37,206 bases of DNA from Alphaproteobacteria bacterium (GTDB lineage Bacteria; Pseudomonadota; Alphaproteobacteria; Elsterales; Elsteraceae): the NCBI GenBank assembly GCA_013298565.1, contig JAAFIC010000028.1, forward strand, positions 1-37,206, read 5' to 3'. The position numbers were made by a program, and so were the translations under genes. This document shows positions 16,378 to 24,279 of this stretch, piece by piece (position 1 is the stretch's first letter; each line of letters begins with the position of its first letter). The notes below the pieces were generated by a model that saw nothing but the letters and a program-made list of their open reading frames with translations, ran no database searches and was not told where the DNA came from.

Positions 16378-17316
16378 TTAGGCGCTGCGGTCTAGTTCCT
16401 CTTTCAACTCGGGCACGGCTTTGAAGAGGTCGGCCACTAAGCCATAATCGGCAATTTGGAAGATCGGGGCTTCTTCGTCCTTATTGATCGCCACGATTAC
16501 CTTGCTGTCCTTCATCCCGGCGAGATGCTGGATGGCACCGGAAATACCAACGGCGATGTAGAGATCGGGGGCCACGATCTTACCCGTTTGGCCAACCTGA
16601 TAATCGTTCGGCACGAACCCGGCATCCACGGCGGCGCGACTGGCCCCCACGGCGGCGCCCAGCTTATCGGCGACGGCTTCGAGAAGTTGGAAGTTCTCGC
16701 CGTTCTGCATCCCGCGCCCGCCGGAAATAACAATCCGCGCGGCGGTAAGTTCCGGGCGCTCGGACTTCGAGAGTTCCTGACCGACGAAGGCCGATTTGCC
16801 GGAGCCTGCGATCACCGCAACCGCTTCCACCGAGGCCGAACCGCCGATAGCCGGGGCCGCATCAAAGGCAGTCGCGCGCACGGTCATCACTTTAATCGTG
16901 TCGGCGGATTTTACGGTTGCGAGTGCGTTCCCGGCATAAATCGGGCGCACGAAGGTGTCGGCATTTTCAATTGCCACCACTTCTGAAATCTGCTGCACGT
17001 CGAGCAAGGCGGCCACGCGCGGTAGCAGGTTCTTGCCGAAAGTGGTCGCCGAGGCCACCACTGCATCATAGCCCTTGGCAACCGAAACGACGAGCGGCGT
17101 TAGCGCTTCCGCAAGGCCGTGGGCATAGTCGGCGCTGTCGGCGCTCAGAACCTTGCTCACGCCTGCGATGGCCTTGGCGGCCTCGACGGCAGCGCCAATC
17201 CCGGCCCCAGCGACCAGCACATGAACGTCACCGAGCTTGGCGGCTGCCGTGACGGCGTTGAGCGTTGCGGGCTTCAGGCTGCCCGCACCTTGTTCGGCAA
17301 TAACGAGAACGGCCAT
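16378..17316 (-). CDS. etfA: electron transfer flavoprotein alpha subunit
   Basis: EtfA and EtfB form the heterodimer that takes electrons from acyl-CoA and other flavin dehydrogenases to ETF:quinone oxidoreductase. In this 312-residue protein the N-terminal domain covers about residues 1-190. The C-terminal FAD-binding domain shows [44 protein letters not shown] and [11 protein letters not shown]. The gene starts 2 bp after the etfB stop, so the pair is one translational unit. The longer interdomain stretch near residues 120-150 looks normal for the alphaproteobacterial type. Confidence 0.97.
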   Translation of the reverse strand: MAVLVIAEQGAGSLKPATLNAVTAAAKLGDVHVLVAGAGIGAAVEAAKAIAGVSKVLSADSADYAHGLAEALTPLVVSVAKGYDAVVASATTFGKNLLPRVAALLDVQQISEVVAIENADTFVRPIYAGNALATVKSADTIKVMTVRATAFDAAPAIGGSASVEAVAVIAGSGKSAFVGQELSKSERPELTAARIVISGGRGMQNGENFQLLEAVADKLGAAVGASRAAVDAGFVPNDYQVGQTGKIVAPDLYIAVGISGAIQHLAGMKDSKVIVAINKDEEAPIFQIADYGLVADLFKAVPELKEELDRSA

Positions 17317-17318
17317 GA

Positions 17319-18068
17319 TTAGATCACCTTCGCTTCAGTGCGGAGCTTCGCCACCAAATCGGCGACCGACGCGACCTTGACGCCGCCCTGGCGTTTCGGT
17401 GGTTCCGTAACCTTCAAGGTGGTTAGGCGCGGGGCGATATCGACGCCAAGGCTGGCCGGGTCGATCACATCCAGCGGCTTTTTTTTCGCCTTCATGATGT
17501 TTGGCAGCGAGGCATAACGCGGCTCATTCAGGCGCAGATCCGTGGTGATGATCGCGGGCAGGCTAACGGCAAGCGTTTCCAAACCGCCATCTATTTCGCG
17601 TGTGACCGTAGCCTCGCTGCCTGCAACCACGACTTTCGAGGCGAAGGTAGCCTGCGGCCAATCCAGTAGGGCTGCGAGCATTTGGCCGGTCTGGTTACTG
17701 TCGTCGTCAATCGCCTGCTTACCCAGAATTACAAGCTGCGGTGCTTCTTTATCCACAACCGCTTTCAGCAGTTTGGCGACCGCGAGCGGCTGCAATTCAG
17801 CATCGGTCTGCACGAGAATAGCGCGATCCGCACCCATCGCAAGCGCAGTCCGCAGGGTTTCTTGAGATTGGAGCACGCCAAGGCTAACCACCACCACTTC
17901 GGTGGCAATCCCGGCTTCCTTGAGGCGAACCGCCTCTTCGACGGCGATTTCGTCGAAGGGATTCATCGACATTTTGACGTTAGCGAGATCGACGCCCGTC
18001 TGATCCGCCTTAACCCGCACCTTGACGTTATAGTCAATGACGCGCTTCACCGCGACGAGTAGCTTCAT
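17319..18068 (-). CDS. etfB: electron transfer flavoprotein beta subunit
   Basis: This is the 249-residue AMP-binding partner of EtfA. Typical motifs are [19 protein letters not shown] at the N-terminus, [19 protein letters not shown] near residue 35, and [20 protein letters not shown] near residues 117-135. The C-terminal helix carries the basic KAKKKPLD stretch. The ATG has GGAGGAA nine bases upstream. It is the first gene of the etfB-etfA-hbd operon, with about 120 bp upstream that must hold the promoter. I saw a TTGACG there but no convincing -10 partner. Confidence 0.97.
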   Translation of the reverse strand: MKLLVAVKRVIDYNVKVRVKADQTGVDLANVKMSMNPFDEIAVEEAVRLKEAGIATEVVVVSLGVLQSQETLRTALAMGADRAILVQTDAELQPLAVAKLLKAVVDKEAPQLVILGKQAIDDDSNQTGQMLAALLDWPQATFASKVVVAGSEATVTREIDGGLETLAVSLPAIITTDLRLNEPRYASLPNIMKAKKKPLDVIDPASLGVDIAPRLTTLKVTEPPKRQGGVKVASVADLVAKLRTEAKVI

Positions 18069-18192
18069 TGCTGCGAATTCCTCCGCCCATCGTATTTTCT
18101 AATTAGGGCCTCTGTTCTGCGGGGCAACGCTCGACAAGTCAAGAGTGACGCTGACGTATAGGTTATGCGGCTAACCAGCGCGTCAATAACCC

Positions 18193-18756
18193 TCATCCTT
18201 CCCGATTCTTACCCGGCACCCACAGAATATCGGACGCGCCCTTATCGTTCACCCAGCGCCCGACAACGAACAAGAGATCGGACAGGCGATTAAGGTAGCG
18301 TAGGGTAACGGGATTAACCGTTGCATCGTGGCGCATCAGCGTTACGCAGTGCCGCTCCGCCCGCCGCGCCATTGTGCGCGCCAAATGCAGATAGGCGGCG
18401 CAGGGGGTGCCGCCGGGTAGAATGAAGCTATCGAGCGGTTTTAGCTCAGCGTTCAGCCCGTCAAGCGTGGTTTCCAGCCAATCGACCTGAGCTTGCGTGA
18501 CCCGCAAACTCCACGGCTGATCGACCGGGCAGGCAAGGTCTGCCCCCAGATCGAACAGATCATTCTGGATGTGCGCCAGAATTGCTTCAATCGCGGGTAT
18601 CGCCTGCAATCGGGCGAGGCCGATAGCGCTGGAGCATTCATCGACGGTGCCATAGGTTTCGACGCGCAGATCGTCTTTCGGCACGCGGCTACCGTCGCTC
18701 AGCGAGGTTTCGCCCGCGTCACCGCCGCGCGTGTAAATTCGCGTCAAGCGCACCAC
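18193..18756 (-). CDS. cob(I)yrinic acid a,c-diamide adenosyltransferase, PduO type
   Basis: This enzyme adenosylates reduced cobalamin or corrinoid to make the B12 coenzyme form. The product has 187 residues. The N-terminal ATP-binding motif is YTRGGDAGETSLSDGSRVPKD, preceding VETYGTVDECSSAIG. The C-terminal RRAERHCVTL helix and YLNRLSDLLFVVGRW complete the five-helix bundle of the PduO (MMAB) family. Translation starts at GTG (18756; a second GTG follows directly). It lies 2 bp after the twin-membrane HIG1 gene, an arrangement I recall as frequent in alphaproteobacteria. No other cobalamin gene is present here. Confidence 0.94.
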   Translation of the reverse strand: MVRLTRIYTRGGDAGETSLSDGSRVPKDDLRVETYGTVDECSSAIGLARLQAIPAIEAILAHIQNDLFDLGADLACPVDQPWSLRVTQAQVDWLETTLDGLNAELKPLDSFILPGGTPCAAYLHLARTMARRAERHCVTLMRHDATVNPVTLRYLNRLSDLLFVVGRWVNDKGASDILWVPGKNREG

Positions 18757-18758
18757 GG

Positions 18759-18956
18759 CTAGGTTTGGCTCTGAAGCAGTATCAGAACAAACAGCACGAG
18801 CGCTAAAGCCTGAAAGCCGACGCGCATTTGCATCAGCTTATTCTGCTTAACGCCCGTACCATCGCCGCCGCGCGCCATGGTGAACAGGCCGATGAAAAGG
18901 GTTGCTAGCACCGCGAGCATGGCCGCGCCTAGCATGACAAGAAGGATCGTGCTCAT
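18759..18956 (-). CDS. twin-transmembrane HIG1-domain protein
   Basis: This 65-residue protein has two hydrophobic segments (about residues 4-27 and 46-62). Between them lies a basic loop with GVKQNKLMQMRVGFQALAL, the signature of the HIG1 (hypoxia-induced gene 1) family. Mitochondrial relatives associate with cytochrome c oxidase and respiratory supercomplexes. A similar inner-membrane role is plausible in this bacterium, but it is inferred. The gene directly precedes the adenosyltransferase gene. The ribosome-binding site is poor. Confidence 0.88.
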   Translation of the reverse strand: MSTILLVMLGAAMLAVLATLFIGLFTMARGGDGTGVKQNKLMQMRVGFQALALVLFVLILLQSQT

Positions 18957-19018
18957 GACAAAGAGATTAGGGCGGAATAGGGGGTTTGGCTAGGGGGGCT
19001 GTTTTAGAGTGTGCGGGG

Positions 19019-19732
19019 TTAAATTTTGATCTCCGCCACGGTCGCTTTGGCGTCTTTCAGCAGTGCGTGCGCCGCTTCCTGCGCGCCATCGACATCGCGG
19101 GCCAAAACCCGCTCTAACAAAATCTTATGCAGCGGCAGCCCCTGGCGCGGTGCGGGTATATGTTTTGCGGTGAAATCGAAGCTAGTACTTAGCGCTAGAT
19201 CAATCAACGCGCCCAAGGAGGCGATAAGCTCGTTGCCCGTCGCGGCCATCAAGGCTTGGTGAAAGCGTACGTCGGCGGCGTTCCAAGCATCGAGATCCGG
19301 CGCGGCAACCATGCCGGCGAAGGCGAGGCGAAGGGCTTCGGCTTGCGCGGGGGTATGATTGCGCGCGGCCAGGGCTGCCGCGCCCGGCTCCACCATTTCG
19401 CGCAACTCCAGCAGCTTATCTATGAACTCCAGCACGGGGCGCGTGGCGAGCGACCAAGCAAGAATATCGGGATCGAGCAGGTTCCACACGCGCTGCGGGC
19501 GCACGCGCGTGCCGATTTTCGGGCGGCTTTCGATCAAACCCTTCGAGGTCAGCACTTTAATAGCCTCGCGTAAGGCCGTGCGGCTTACCCCAAGCTCCCC
19601 CGAGAGGGTGTCTTCATTCGGCAGGAGTGCGCCGGGGGCATATTCCCCACTCATGATGCGAGTGCCTAGCGTATGCGCCACTTTACCGTGTAGGCTGCGT
19701 CGTGAGTAGGTGCGTTTTCCGCGATCCGCCAT
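19019..19732 (-). CDS. GntR/FadR-family regulator of the sugar-acid operon
   Basis: This 237-residue regulator has an N-terminal winged helix at about residues 10-75 (SGEYAPGALLPNEDTLSGELGVSR, TALREAIKVLTSKGLIESRP in two adjoining pieces) and a C-terminal FCD ligand-binding domain. The FCD histidines and aspartate (DVRFHQALMAATGN) bind a metal that holds sugar-acid type effectors. Three ATG codons occur in tandem (19738, 19735, 19732). GGAGG abuts the first and is correctly spaced for the third, which I chose. A longer frame to 19795 is less likely. It is divergent from dgoK, so it probably represses that operon and is relieved by a pathway intermediate, as DgoR is by galactonate. Confidence 0.9.
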   Translation of the reverse strand: MADRGKRTYSRRSLHGKVAHTLGTRIMSGEYAPGALLPNEDTLSGELGVSRTALREAIKVLTSKGLIESRPKIGTRVRPQRVWNLLDPDILAWSLATRPVLEFIDKLLELREMVEPGAAALAARNHTPAQAEALRLAFAGMVAAPDLDAWNAADVRFHQALMAATGNELIASLGALIDLALSTSFDFTAKHIPAPRQGLPLHKILLERVLARDVDGAQEAAHALLKDAKATVAEIKI

Positions 19733-19777
19733 CATCATCCTCCGTTGGGCCGAACCCTCGCATTCTCCCCCCTGACT

Positions 19778-19816
19778 GGCAAGCGTCACGGGCAAGCGTC
19801 ACGGGCAAGCATCGCA
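19778..19816. repeat. 13-bp tandem repeat in the divergent regulatory region
   Basis: GGCAAGCGTCACG occurs twice head to tail (19778-19790, 19791-19803) and a third, diverged unit GGCAAGCATCGCA follows (19804-19816). It lies just upstream of the regulator gene. It may be chance slippage, or a helically phased site; the 13-bp period does not match a DNA turn. Confidence 0.7.
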
Positions 19817-19831
19817 ACGGCGGCACAGGCG

Positions 19832-19859
19832 TTGAGGATTTTGCTATTCATCATACAAT
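19832..19859 (+). promoter_or_regulatory. dgoK promoter with overlapping operator-like site
   Basis: TTGAGG (19832-19837), a 16-bp spacer and TACAAT (19854-19859) form a plausible sigma-70-type promoter about 70 bp before dgoK. On the opposite strand TTGTATGATGAA (complement of 19847-19858) covers the -10. It resembles the TTGTATGAnnAA style of FCD-type GntR operators. Binding here would block the promoter, matching repression by the divergent regulator. Confidence 0.5.
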
Positions 19860-19927
19860 AATCTGTTAGCATCGACTGCGGCTAAACGGCGCATATACGG
19901 AAGTGTCCCCAAAAAGATGAGGAAAGC

Positions 19928-20875
19928 GTGAGCGGTTCGATTTTCGCCCTGGATTGGGGCACCAGCAATCTGCGGGCGTTTCGGCTTACGTCAGATGGCG
20001 TTTGCGTGGCCCAGCGCACCGCTGCGAAAGGTATTCTCGCTGTTCCCCCTGGCGGGTTCGAGGCGGCGCTCACCGAGATCATCGGCGATTGGCTGACCGA
20101 TGCGCCCACAGCGCCGATCATCCTGTCGGGCATGGTTGGCAGCCGTCAGGGCTGGGTAGAGGTTCCCTATGCCGAGGCGCCTGCGGGGATCGAAGCGTTG
20201 CTGGCAAAGGCTACCGCAAAAACCCTCACCGATGGCCGCACGGCCCTGTTTCTTCCCGGCGTATCATGCCTGCGGAACGGCGTGCCGGACGTGATGCGCG
20301 GTGAGGAAACTCAGATTATCGGCGCGCTGGCCCTGTCTGGTTTGGCCGATGGCCCCGTTTGCGCCCCCGGCACGCACAGCAAATGGGTGCAGGTCGAAGG
20401 TGGGCGGATTATGCGGTTTGCCACTTATATGACGGGCGAACTCTTTGCGTTATTGCGCGATCAGTCTCTGCTTGGGCGCGGTATGGCGCGCGACGGGCAG
20501 GGGGCTATCGAGACCGCGCCGGTTGAGGTGGCGCGCGCGGGGTTCGAGCGCGGCGTGGCCCAGGCGTTTGCCGATCCGGCCCTGCTTCGCACACTGTTTT
20601 CGGCGCGCACGCTCGGGCTGTTTGATCGGCTTCCCGCTGTTGCCATCGCCGATTATCTCTCTGGTTTGTTGATTGGGGCGGAGGTTGCGGCGGCGCTGCC
20701 TGAAGGCTTTGGCACCCCCATTCCTGTTATCGCCAGCGCGGCACTGGCTGACCGGTACGCTTGGGCGCTGGCGTTGCGCGGTTATACGGCCCATCCGATT
20801 TCGGGCGATGCCGCCGCTGTGGCCGGTCTCGCTCAGTTTGCCATCTTCCACCGCGCGCAAGGAGACGCCCGATGA
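19928..20875 (+). CDS. dgoK: 2-dehydro-3-deoxygalactonokinase
   Basis: DgoK phosphorylates 2-keto-3-deoxy-galactonate at C6 with ATP. The 315-residue protein has the N-terminal ALDWGTSNLRAF motif of the ASKHA kinase fold, IILSGMVGSRQGWVE near residue 60, and CAPGTHSKWVQVEGGRI near residue 148. All are characteristic of DgoK. It starts at GTG with GAGGAAA upstream. It is the first gene of a plus-strand operon; its stop overlaps the dgoA start by 4 bp. Close relatives act on related keto-deoxy acids, so the galactonate assignment depends partly on context. Confidence 0.93.
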   Translation: MSGSIFALDWGTSNLRAFRLTSDGVCVAQRTAAKGILAVPPGGFEAALTEIIGDWLTDAPTAPIILSGMVGSRQGWVEVPYAEAPAGIEALLAKATAKTLTDGRTALFLPGVSCLRNGVPDVMRGEETQIIGALALSGLADGPVCAPGTHSKWVQVEGGRIMRFATYMTGELFALLRDQSLLGRGMARDGQGAIETAPVEVARAGFERGVAQAFADPALLRTLFSARTLGLFDRLPAVAIADYLSGLLIGAEVAAALPEGFGTPIPVIASAALADRYAWALALRGYTAHPISGDAAAVAGLAQFAIFHRAQGDAR

Positions 20876-21501
20876 GCTTTTGGTTTGAGATCGAAGCGCT
20901 ACCGCTAGTGGCCATTCTGCGCGGCCTGAAACCCGATGAGGCGGAAGGCGTGGCCGCAGCCCTGATCGAGGCGGGGTTCCGCTGCCTTGAAGTGCCGCTA
21001 AACTCGCCGCAGCCGTTCGATTCCATCGCGCGCATCACGCGCCGCTTTGGCGATCAGGCGCTCATCGGCGCGGGCACGGTAACGACCGAGGCCGAGGTTG
21101 CGCGGCTGAAAGACATTGGCGCGCGCGTGATCGTCTCCCCCCACACCGATCCTGCCGTTATCCGCGCGGCAAAAGCGGGTGGATTGTACGCGCTGCCAGG
21201 CTTCTTTACTGCAACCGAAGCCTTTGCCGCGCTTCAGGCTGGAGCCGATGGGTTAAAACTGTTTCCCGCCGAAGCCGCCTCGCCGCAAATGGTGAAAGCC
21301 TTGAAGGCCATTCTGCCGCCCGGAGTACCGCTGTTTGCCGTTGGCGGGGTAACGCCGGAGAGCCTTGGCCCGTGGCTTGCCGCCGGGGCGCAAGGCTTTG
21401 GCCTTGGCTCGGCCCTATATAAGCCGGGCATGACGCCGGTGACCGTTGGTAAAAACGCCCGCGCCTTCGTGGCGGCTTGGGCGGCCTCTATTTCCCGCTA
21501 A
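20872..21501 (+). CDS. dgoA: 2-dehydro-3-deoxy-6-phosphogalactonate aldolase
   Basis: This class I aldolase splits 2-keto-3-deoxy-6-phosphogalactonate to pyruvate and glyceraldehyde 3-phosphate. The 209-residue TIM-barrel protein has PLVAILRGLKPDEAEG at the N-terminus, the EVPLNSPQPFDSI stretch near residues 40-52, GAGTVTTEAEV, and the Schiff-base lysine K129 in DGLKLFPAE. The EVPLNS motif points to the KDPGal type, where KDPG aldolases have EVTLRT. The ATG at 20872 overlaps the dgoK stop; a longer frame from 20761 lies over dgoK and is discounted. It continues into the dehydratase gene after 12 bp. Confidence 0.94.
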   Translation: MSFWFEIEALPLVAILRGLKPDEAEGVAAALIEAGFRCLEVPLNSPQPFDSIARITRRFGDQALIGAGTVTTEAEVARLKDIGARVIVSPHTDPAVIRAAKAGGLYALPGFFTATEAFAALQAGADGLKLFPAEAASPQMVKALKAILPPGVPLFAVGGVTPESLGPWLAAGAQGFGLGSALYKPGMTPVTVGKNARAFVAAWAASISR

Positions 21502-21513
21502 GGACGCATCCCG

Positions 21514-23286
21514 ATGAGCAAACTCCGCAGCCGCGACTGGTTCGACAATCCCGAAAACCCGGATATGACCGCCCTCTATCTGGAGCGCTATCTGAATTAC
21601 GGCATCACGCGCGAAGAGTTGCAGTCGGGCAAGCCCATTATCGGCATCGCTCAGACGGGCAGCGACCTTTCCCCCTGCAACCGCCATCATATTGACTTGG
21701 CGCAGCGCGTGCGGGACGGGATCCGAGACGCGGGCGGCATTCCCATCGAGTTCCCGGTTCACCCGATCCAGGAAACGGGCCGACGACCGACGGCGGCTAT
21801 CGACCGCAATCTTGCTTATCTTGGGCTGGTCGAAATATTGCACGGCTACCCGCTCGATGCGGTTGTGCTCACCACGGGCTGCGATAAAACCACCCCGGCG
21901 TGCCTTATGGCGGCGGGGACGGTGGATATTCCCGCCATCGTGTTGTCGGGCGGGCCGATGTTGGATGGGCACTGGCAAGGCAAGCTCGCGGGGTCCGGCA
22001 CGATCATTTGGGATTCCCGCAAGCGCATGGCAGCGGGCGAAATTGATTATGAGCAGTTTATGCAAGCTACGGCGGCGTCCGCCCCCTCGGTCGGGCATTG
22101 CAATACCATGGGCACTGCCCTGTCGATGAACGCGGTGGCGGAAGCGTTGGGCATGTCGCTGCCCTACTGCGGCTCCATCCCCGCGCCCTATGCCGCGCGC
22201 GGCCATATGGCCTATGAAACCGGGCGGCGGATTGTGGCGATGGTGGCGGAAGAGCTGACACCGCGTAAAATTATGACCCGCCCGGCGTTTCTGAATGCCA
22301 TTCGCGCCGCCTCTGCCATTGGCGCATCCACCAACTGCCCACCTCATCTTATTGCCATTGCCCGCCATGCCGGAGTGGAACTGAGTCTGGACGATTGGCA
22401 AACGTATGGCCACGAAATCCCCCTGCTGGTCGATTGCCAACCGGCGGGACGCTATTTGGGCGAAGCCTTCCACCGGGCGGGCGCGGTGCCTGCGGTAATG
22501 GCCGAATTGTTGCGGGCGGGGAAGCTCGACGGCAGCGTAATCACTGTCACCGGCAAGCCGATTGGCGATATTTTGGCCGGCATCCCGGCAGGCAACCCGG
22601 ACGTGATCCGCCCCTATACCGATCCCCTAAAAGCGGCGGCAGGGTTCGTCGTTCTAAGCGGCAATCTGTTCGACAGCGCCTTGATGAAAACCAGCGTGAT
22701 CGACCCAGATTTCCGCGCGCGCTATCTCGCCAATCCAGCCGATCCAGAGGCGTTTGAAGCCCGCGCAATCGTCTTCGAGGGGCCGGAGGATTATCACGCG
22801 CGCCTGAACGATCCCGCTTTGGGCATTGATGAGACCTGCATTCTGGTGATTCGTGGGTGCGGCCCTATCGGCTACCCCGGCTCGGCGGAAGTTGTGAACA
22901 TGCAGCCGCCCGATGCGCTCATTCAACGCGGCATTATGGCTTTGCCCACGTTGGGCGATGGGCGGCAGTCTGGCACGTCGGGTAGCCCGTCGATCCTCAA
23001 TGTGTCGCCGGAAGCGGCAGCGGGCGGCGGGTTGGCGTGGTTGAAGACGGGGGACCGCATTCGCGTCGATCTGCGCGCCCGCACGGTGAATGTGCTGCTA
23101 CCCGCCGACGTTTGGGAGGCGCGCAAGGCCAACGAGCCGCCGCAACCGCCGATCCCGGCCCATCAAACCCCCTGGCAAGAGATGTATCGAAAGTCGGTCG
23201 GGCAGTTGCAAACGGGGGGCTGTCTCGATTTTGCAACCGCCTACCATCAGGTCGTAGCGCGCAGCACGCTGCGGCACTCCCATTAA
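21514..23286 (+). CDS. IlvD/Edd-family sugar-acid dehydratase
   Basis: This is a 590-residue iron-sulfur dehydratase. Cysteines C55 (SPCNRHH), C123 (TGCDKTTP) and C196 (GHCNTMG) are spaced 68 and 73 residues apart. That is the spacing of the [2Fe-2S] ligands in the characterised L-arabinonate dehydratase of Rhizobium (C59, C127, C200). The N-terminus RSRDWFDNPENPDMTALYLERY also belongs to this aldonate branch, not to branched-chain IlvD. It would turn an aldonate into the 2-keto-3-deoxy acid used by DgoK. Whether galactonate, arabinonate, xylonate or fuconate is preferred cannot be read from the sequence. Context with dgoK-dgoA favours galactonate. Confidence 0.92.
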   Translation: MSKLRSRDWFDNPENPDMTALYLERYLNYGITREELQSGKPIIGIAQTGSDLSPCNRHHIDLAQRVRDGIRDAGGIPIEFPVHPIQETGRRPTAAIDRNLAYLGLVEILHGYPLDAVVLTTGCDKTTPACLMAAGTVDIPAIVLSGGPMLDGHWQGKLAGSGTIIWDSRKRMAAGEIDYEQFMQATAASAPSVGHCNTMGTALSMNAVAEALGMSLPYCGSIPAPYAARGHMAYETGRRIVAMVAEELTPRKIMTRPAFLNAIRAASAIGASTNCPPHLIAIARHAGVELSLDDWQTYGHEIPLLVDCQPAGRYLGEAFHRAGAVPAVMAELLRAGKLDGSVITVTGKPIGDILAGIPAGNPDVIRPYTDPLKAAAGFVVLSGNLFDSALMKTSVIDPDFRARYLANPADPEAFEARAIVFEGPEDYHARLNDPALGIDETCILVIRGCGPIGYPGSAEVVNMQPPDALIQRGIMALPTLGDGRQSGTSGSPSILNVSPEAAAGGGLAWLKTGDRIRVDLRARTVNVLLPADVWEARKANEPPQPPIPAHQTPWQEMYRKSVGQLQTGGCLDFATAYHQVVARSTLRHSH

Positions 23287-23293
23287 GAGGTGG

Positions 23294-24184
23294 ATGATGA
23301 CCAATCCCGTTTTAACGCAACTCACCGAAACTTCCTGCGCGCTCGGCGAAGGCCCAGTTTGGCACGATAACGCCCTATGGTGGGTGGATATTAAACAGCC
23401 AAGCCTGCATCGGTTAGCGGGCGGGGTTGTGGGCGGTGATTATCAGCGCTTCCCCTTGCCCGAGCCAGTCGGCGCAGCGGTGCCGACAACGGCGGGCGAC
23501 TGGCTGGTCGGACTGAAATCCGGCGTTTATCGCTTCCACCCTTCATCCGGCGCGCTAACGCCCTTTGCTACCTTGGAGCCGGGAATGCCGGGCAATCGGC
23601 TGAACGACGGCAAGGTCGATCCCCGTGGTCGCTTCTGGATTGGCAGCATGGATGATTCTGAAGCCGCGCCGACAGGGCATTTCTACTGCCTCACTGGCCC
23701 TGTGCCGCAGGTGGCAACCCTCCCCGTCAACTTTACGGTCACGAACGGTATCGGCTGGTCCGGCGATGGCCGCACCCTCTATCTAACCGATAGCGCCAAC
23801 CGCACGATCTATCGTGCCGATTACGAGCTTGCAACCGGCGCGGTGGGTGCGCGCCAGGTCTTCGCGCAGCTTACTCCGGAGGAAGGTTATCCCGATGGGC
23901 TGTGCGTTGATGCCGAAGATCATATCTGGTCCTGCCACTGGGACGGCGGACGGATTACGCGCTATCGCCCCGATGGCAGCCGCGAGCGCGTGCTGGCCGT
24001 GCCGATGGCAAGGCCAACCTCCTGCTGCTTCGGCGGCCCAGCCTTGGACATACTCTACGTAACCTCTGCGCGAAATATAACAGAAAAAGATGGTTATGTT
24101 TGGTCGATTACCGGGCTTCATAAGATAAATTCTGTCGTTTCGGTGTCAATTTTTGGGGTAAAATCGGTTCTTTTTGCGGGATGA
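23294..24184 (+). CDS. SMP-30/gluconolactonase family lactonase
   Basis: This is a 296-residue six-bladed beta-propeller lactonase that would open the aldonolactone to the aldonate at the start of the pathway. Metal-binding and family motifs are CALGEGPVWH (Glu), GNRLNDGKVDPRGRFWIGSM (Asn/Asp), NGIGWSGDGRTLYLTDS and GYPDGLCVDAEDHIW. It follows the dehydratase by 7 bp. The last 40 or so residues after VTSAR are unusual: the DNA becomes AT-rich and the sequence departs from the family pattern, though it still ends GVKSVLFAG, like the usual GVKG...FAG end. The final blade may be altered and activity is uncertain. Confidence 0.9.
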   Translation: MMTNPVLTQLTETSCALGEGPVWHDNALWWVDIKQPSLHRLAGGVVGGDYQRFPLPEPVGAAVPTTAGDWLVGLKSGVYRFHPSSGALTPFATLEPGMPGNRLNDGKVDPRGRFWIGSMDDSEAAPTGHFYCLTGPVPQVATLPVNFTVTNGIGWSGDGRTLYLTDSANRTIYRADYELATGAVGARQVFAQLTPEEGYPDGLCVDAEDHIWSCHWDGGRITRYRPDGSRERVLAVPMARPTSCCFGGPALDILYVTSARNITEKDGYVWSITGLHKINSVVSVSIFGVKSVLFAG

Positions 24185-24279
24185 TACTTTCGTCTTCCTT
24201 CCGCAAGGGTGTAACATCAGTGTAATGAGGCGCTCTAAAAGATCGAATAACGATCAGCTTCGTTGGGGGAGATAGGGAT

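Noticed and set aside
21415-22473. 352-residue minus-strand open frame over the dehydratase gene
   Set aside because: Antisense shadow of a clearly conserved gene in GC-rich DNA; no domain recognised.
24060-24184. Frameshift in the SMP-30 gene
   Set aside because: Other frames hit stops quickly and the final FAG motif is in the annotated frame, so divergence or segment replacement fits better.
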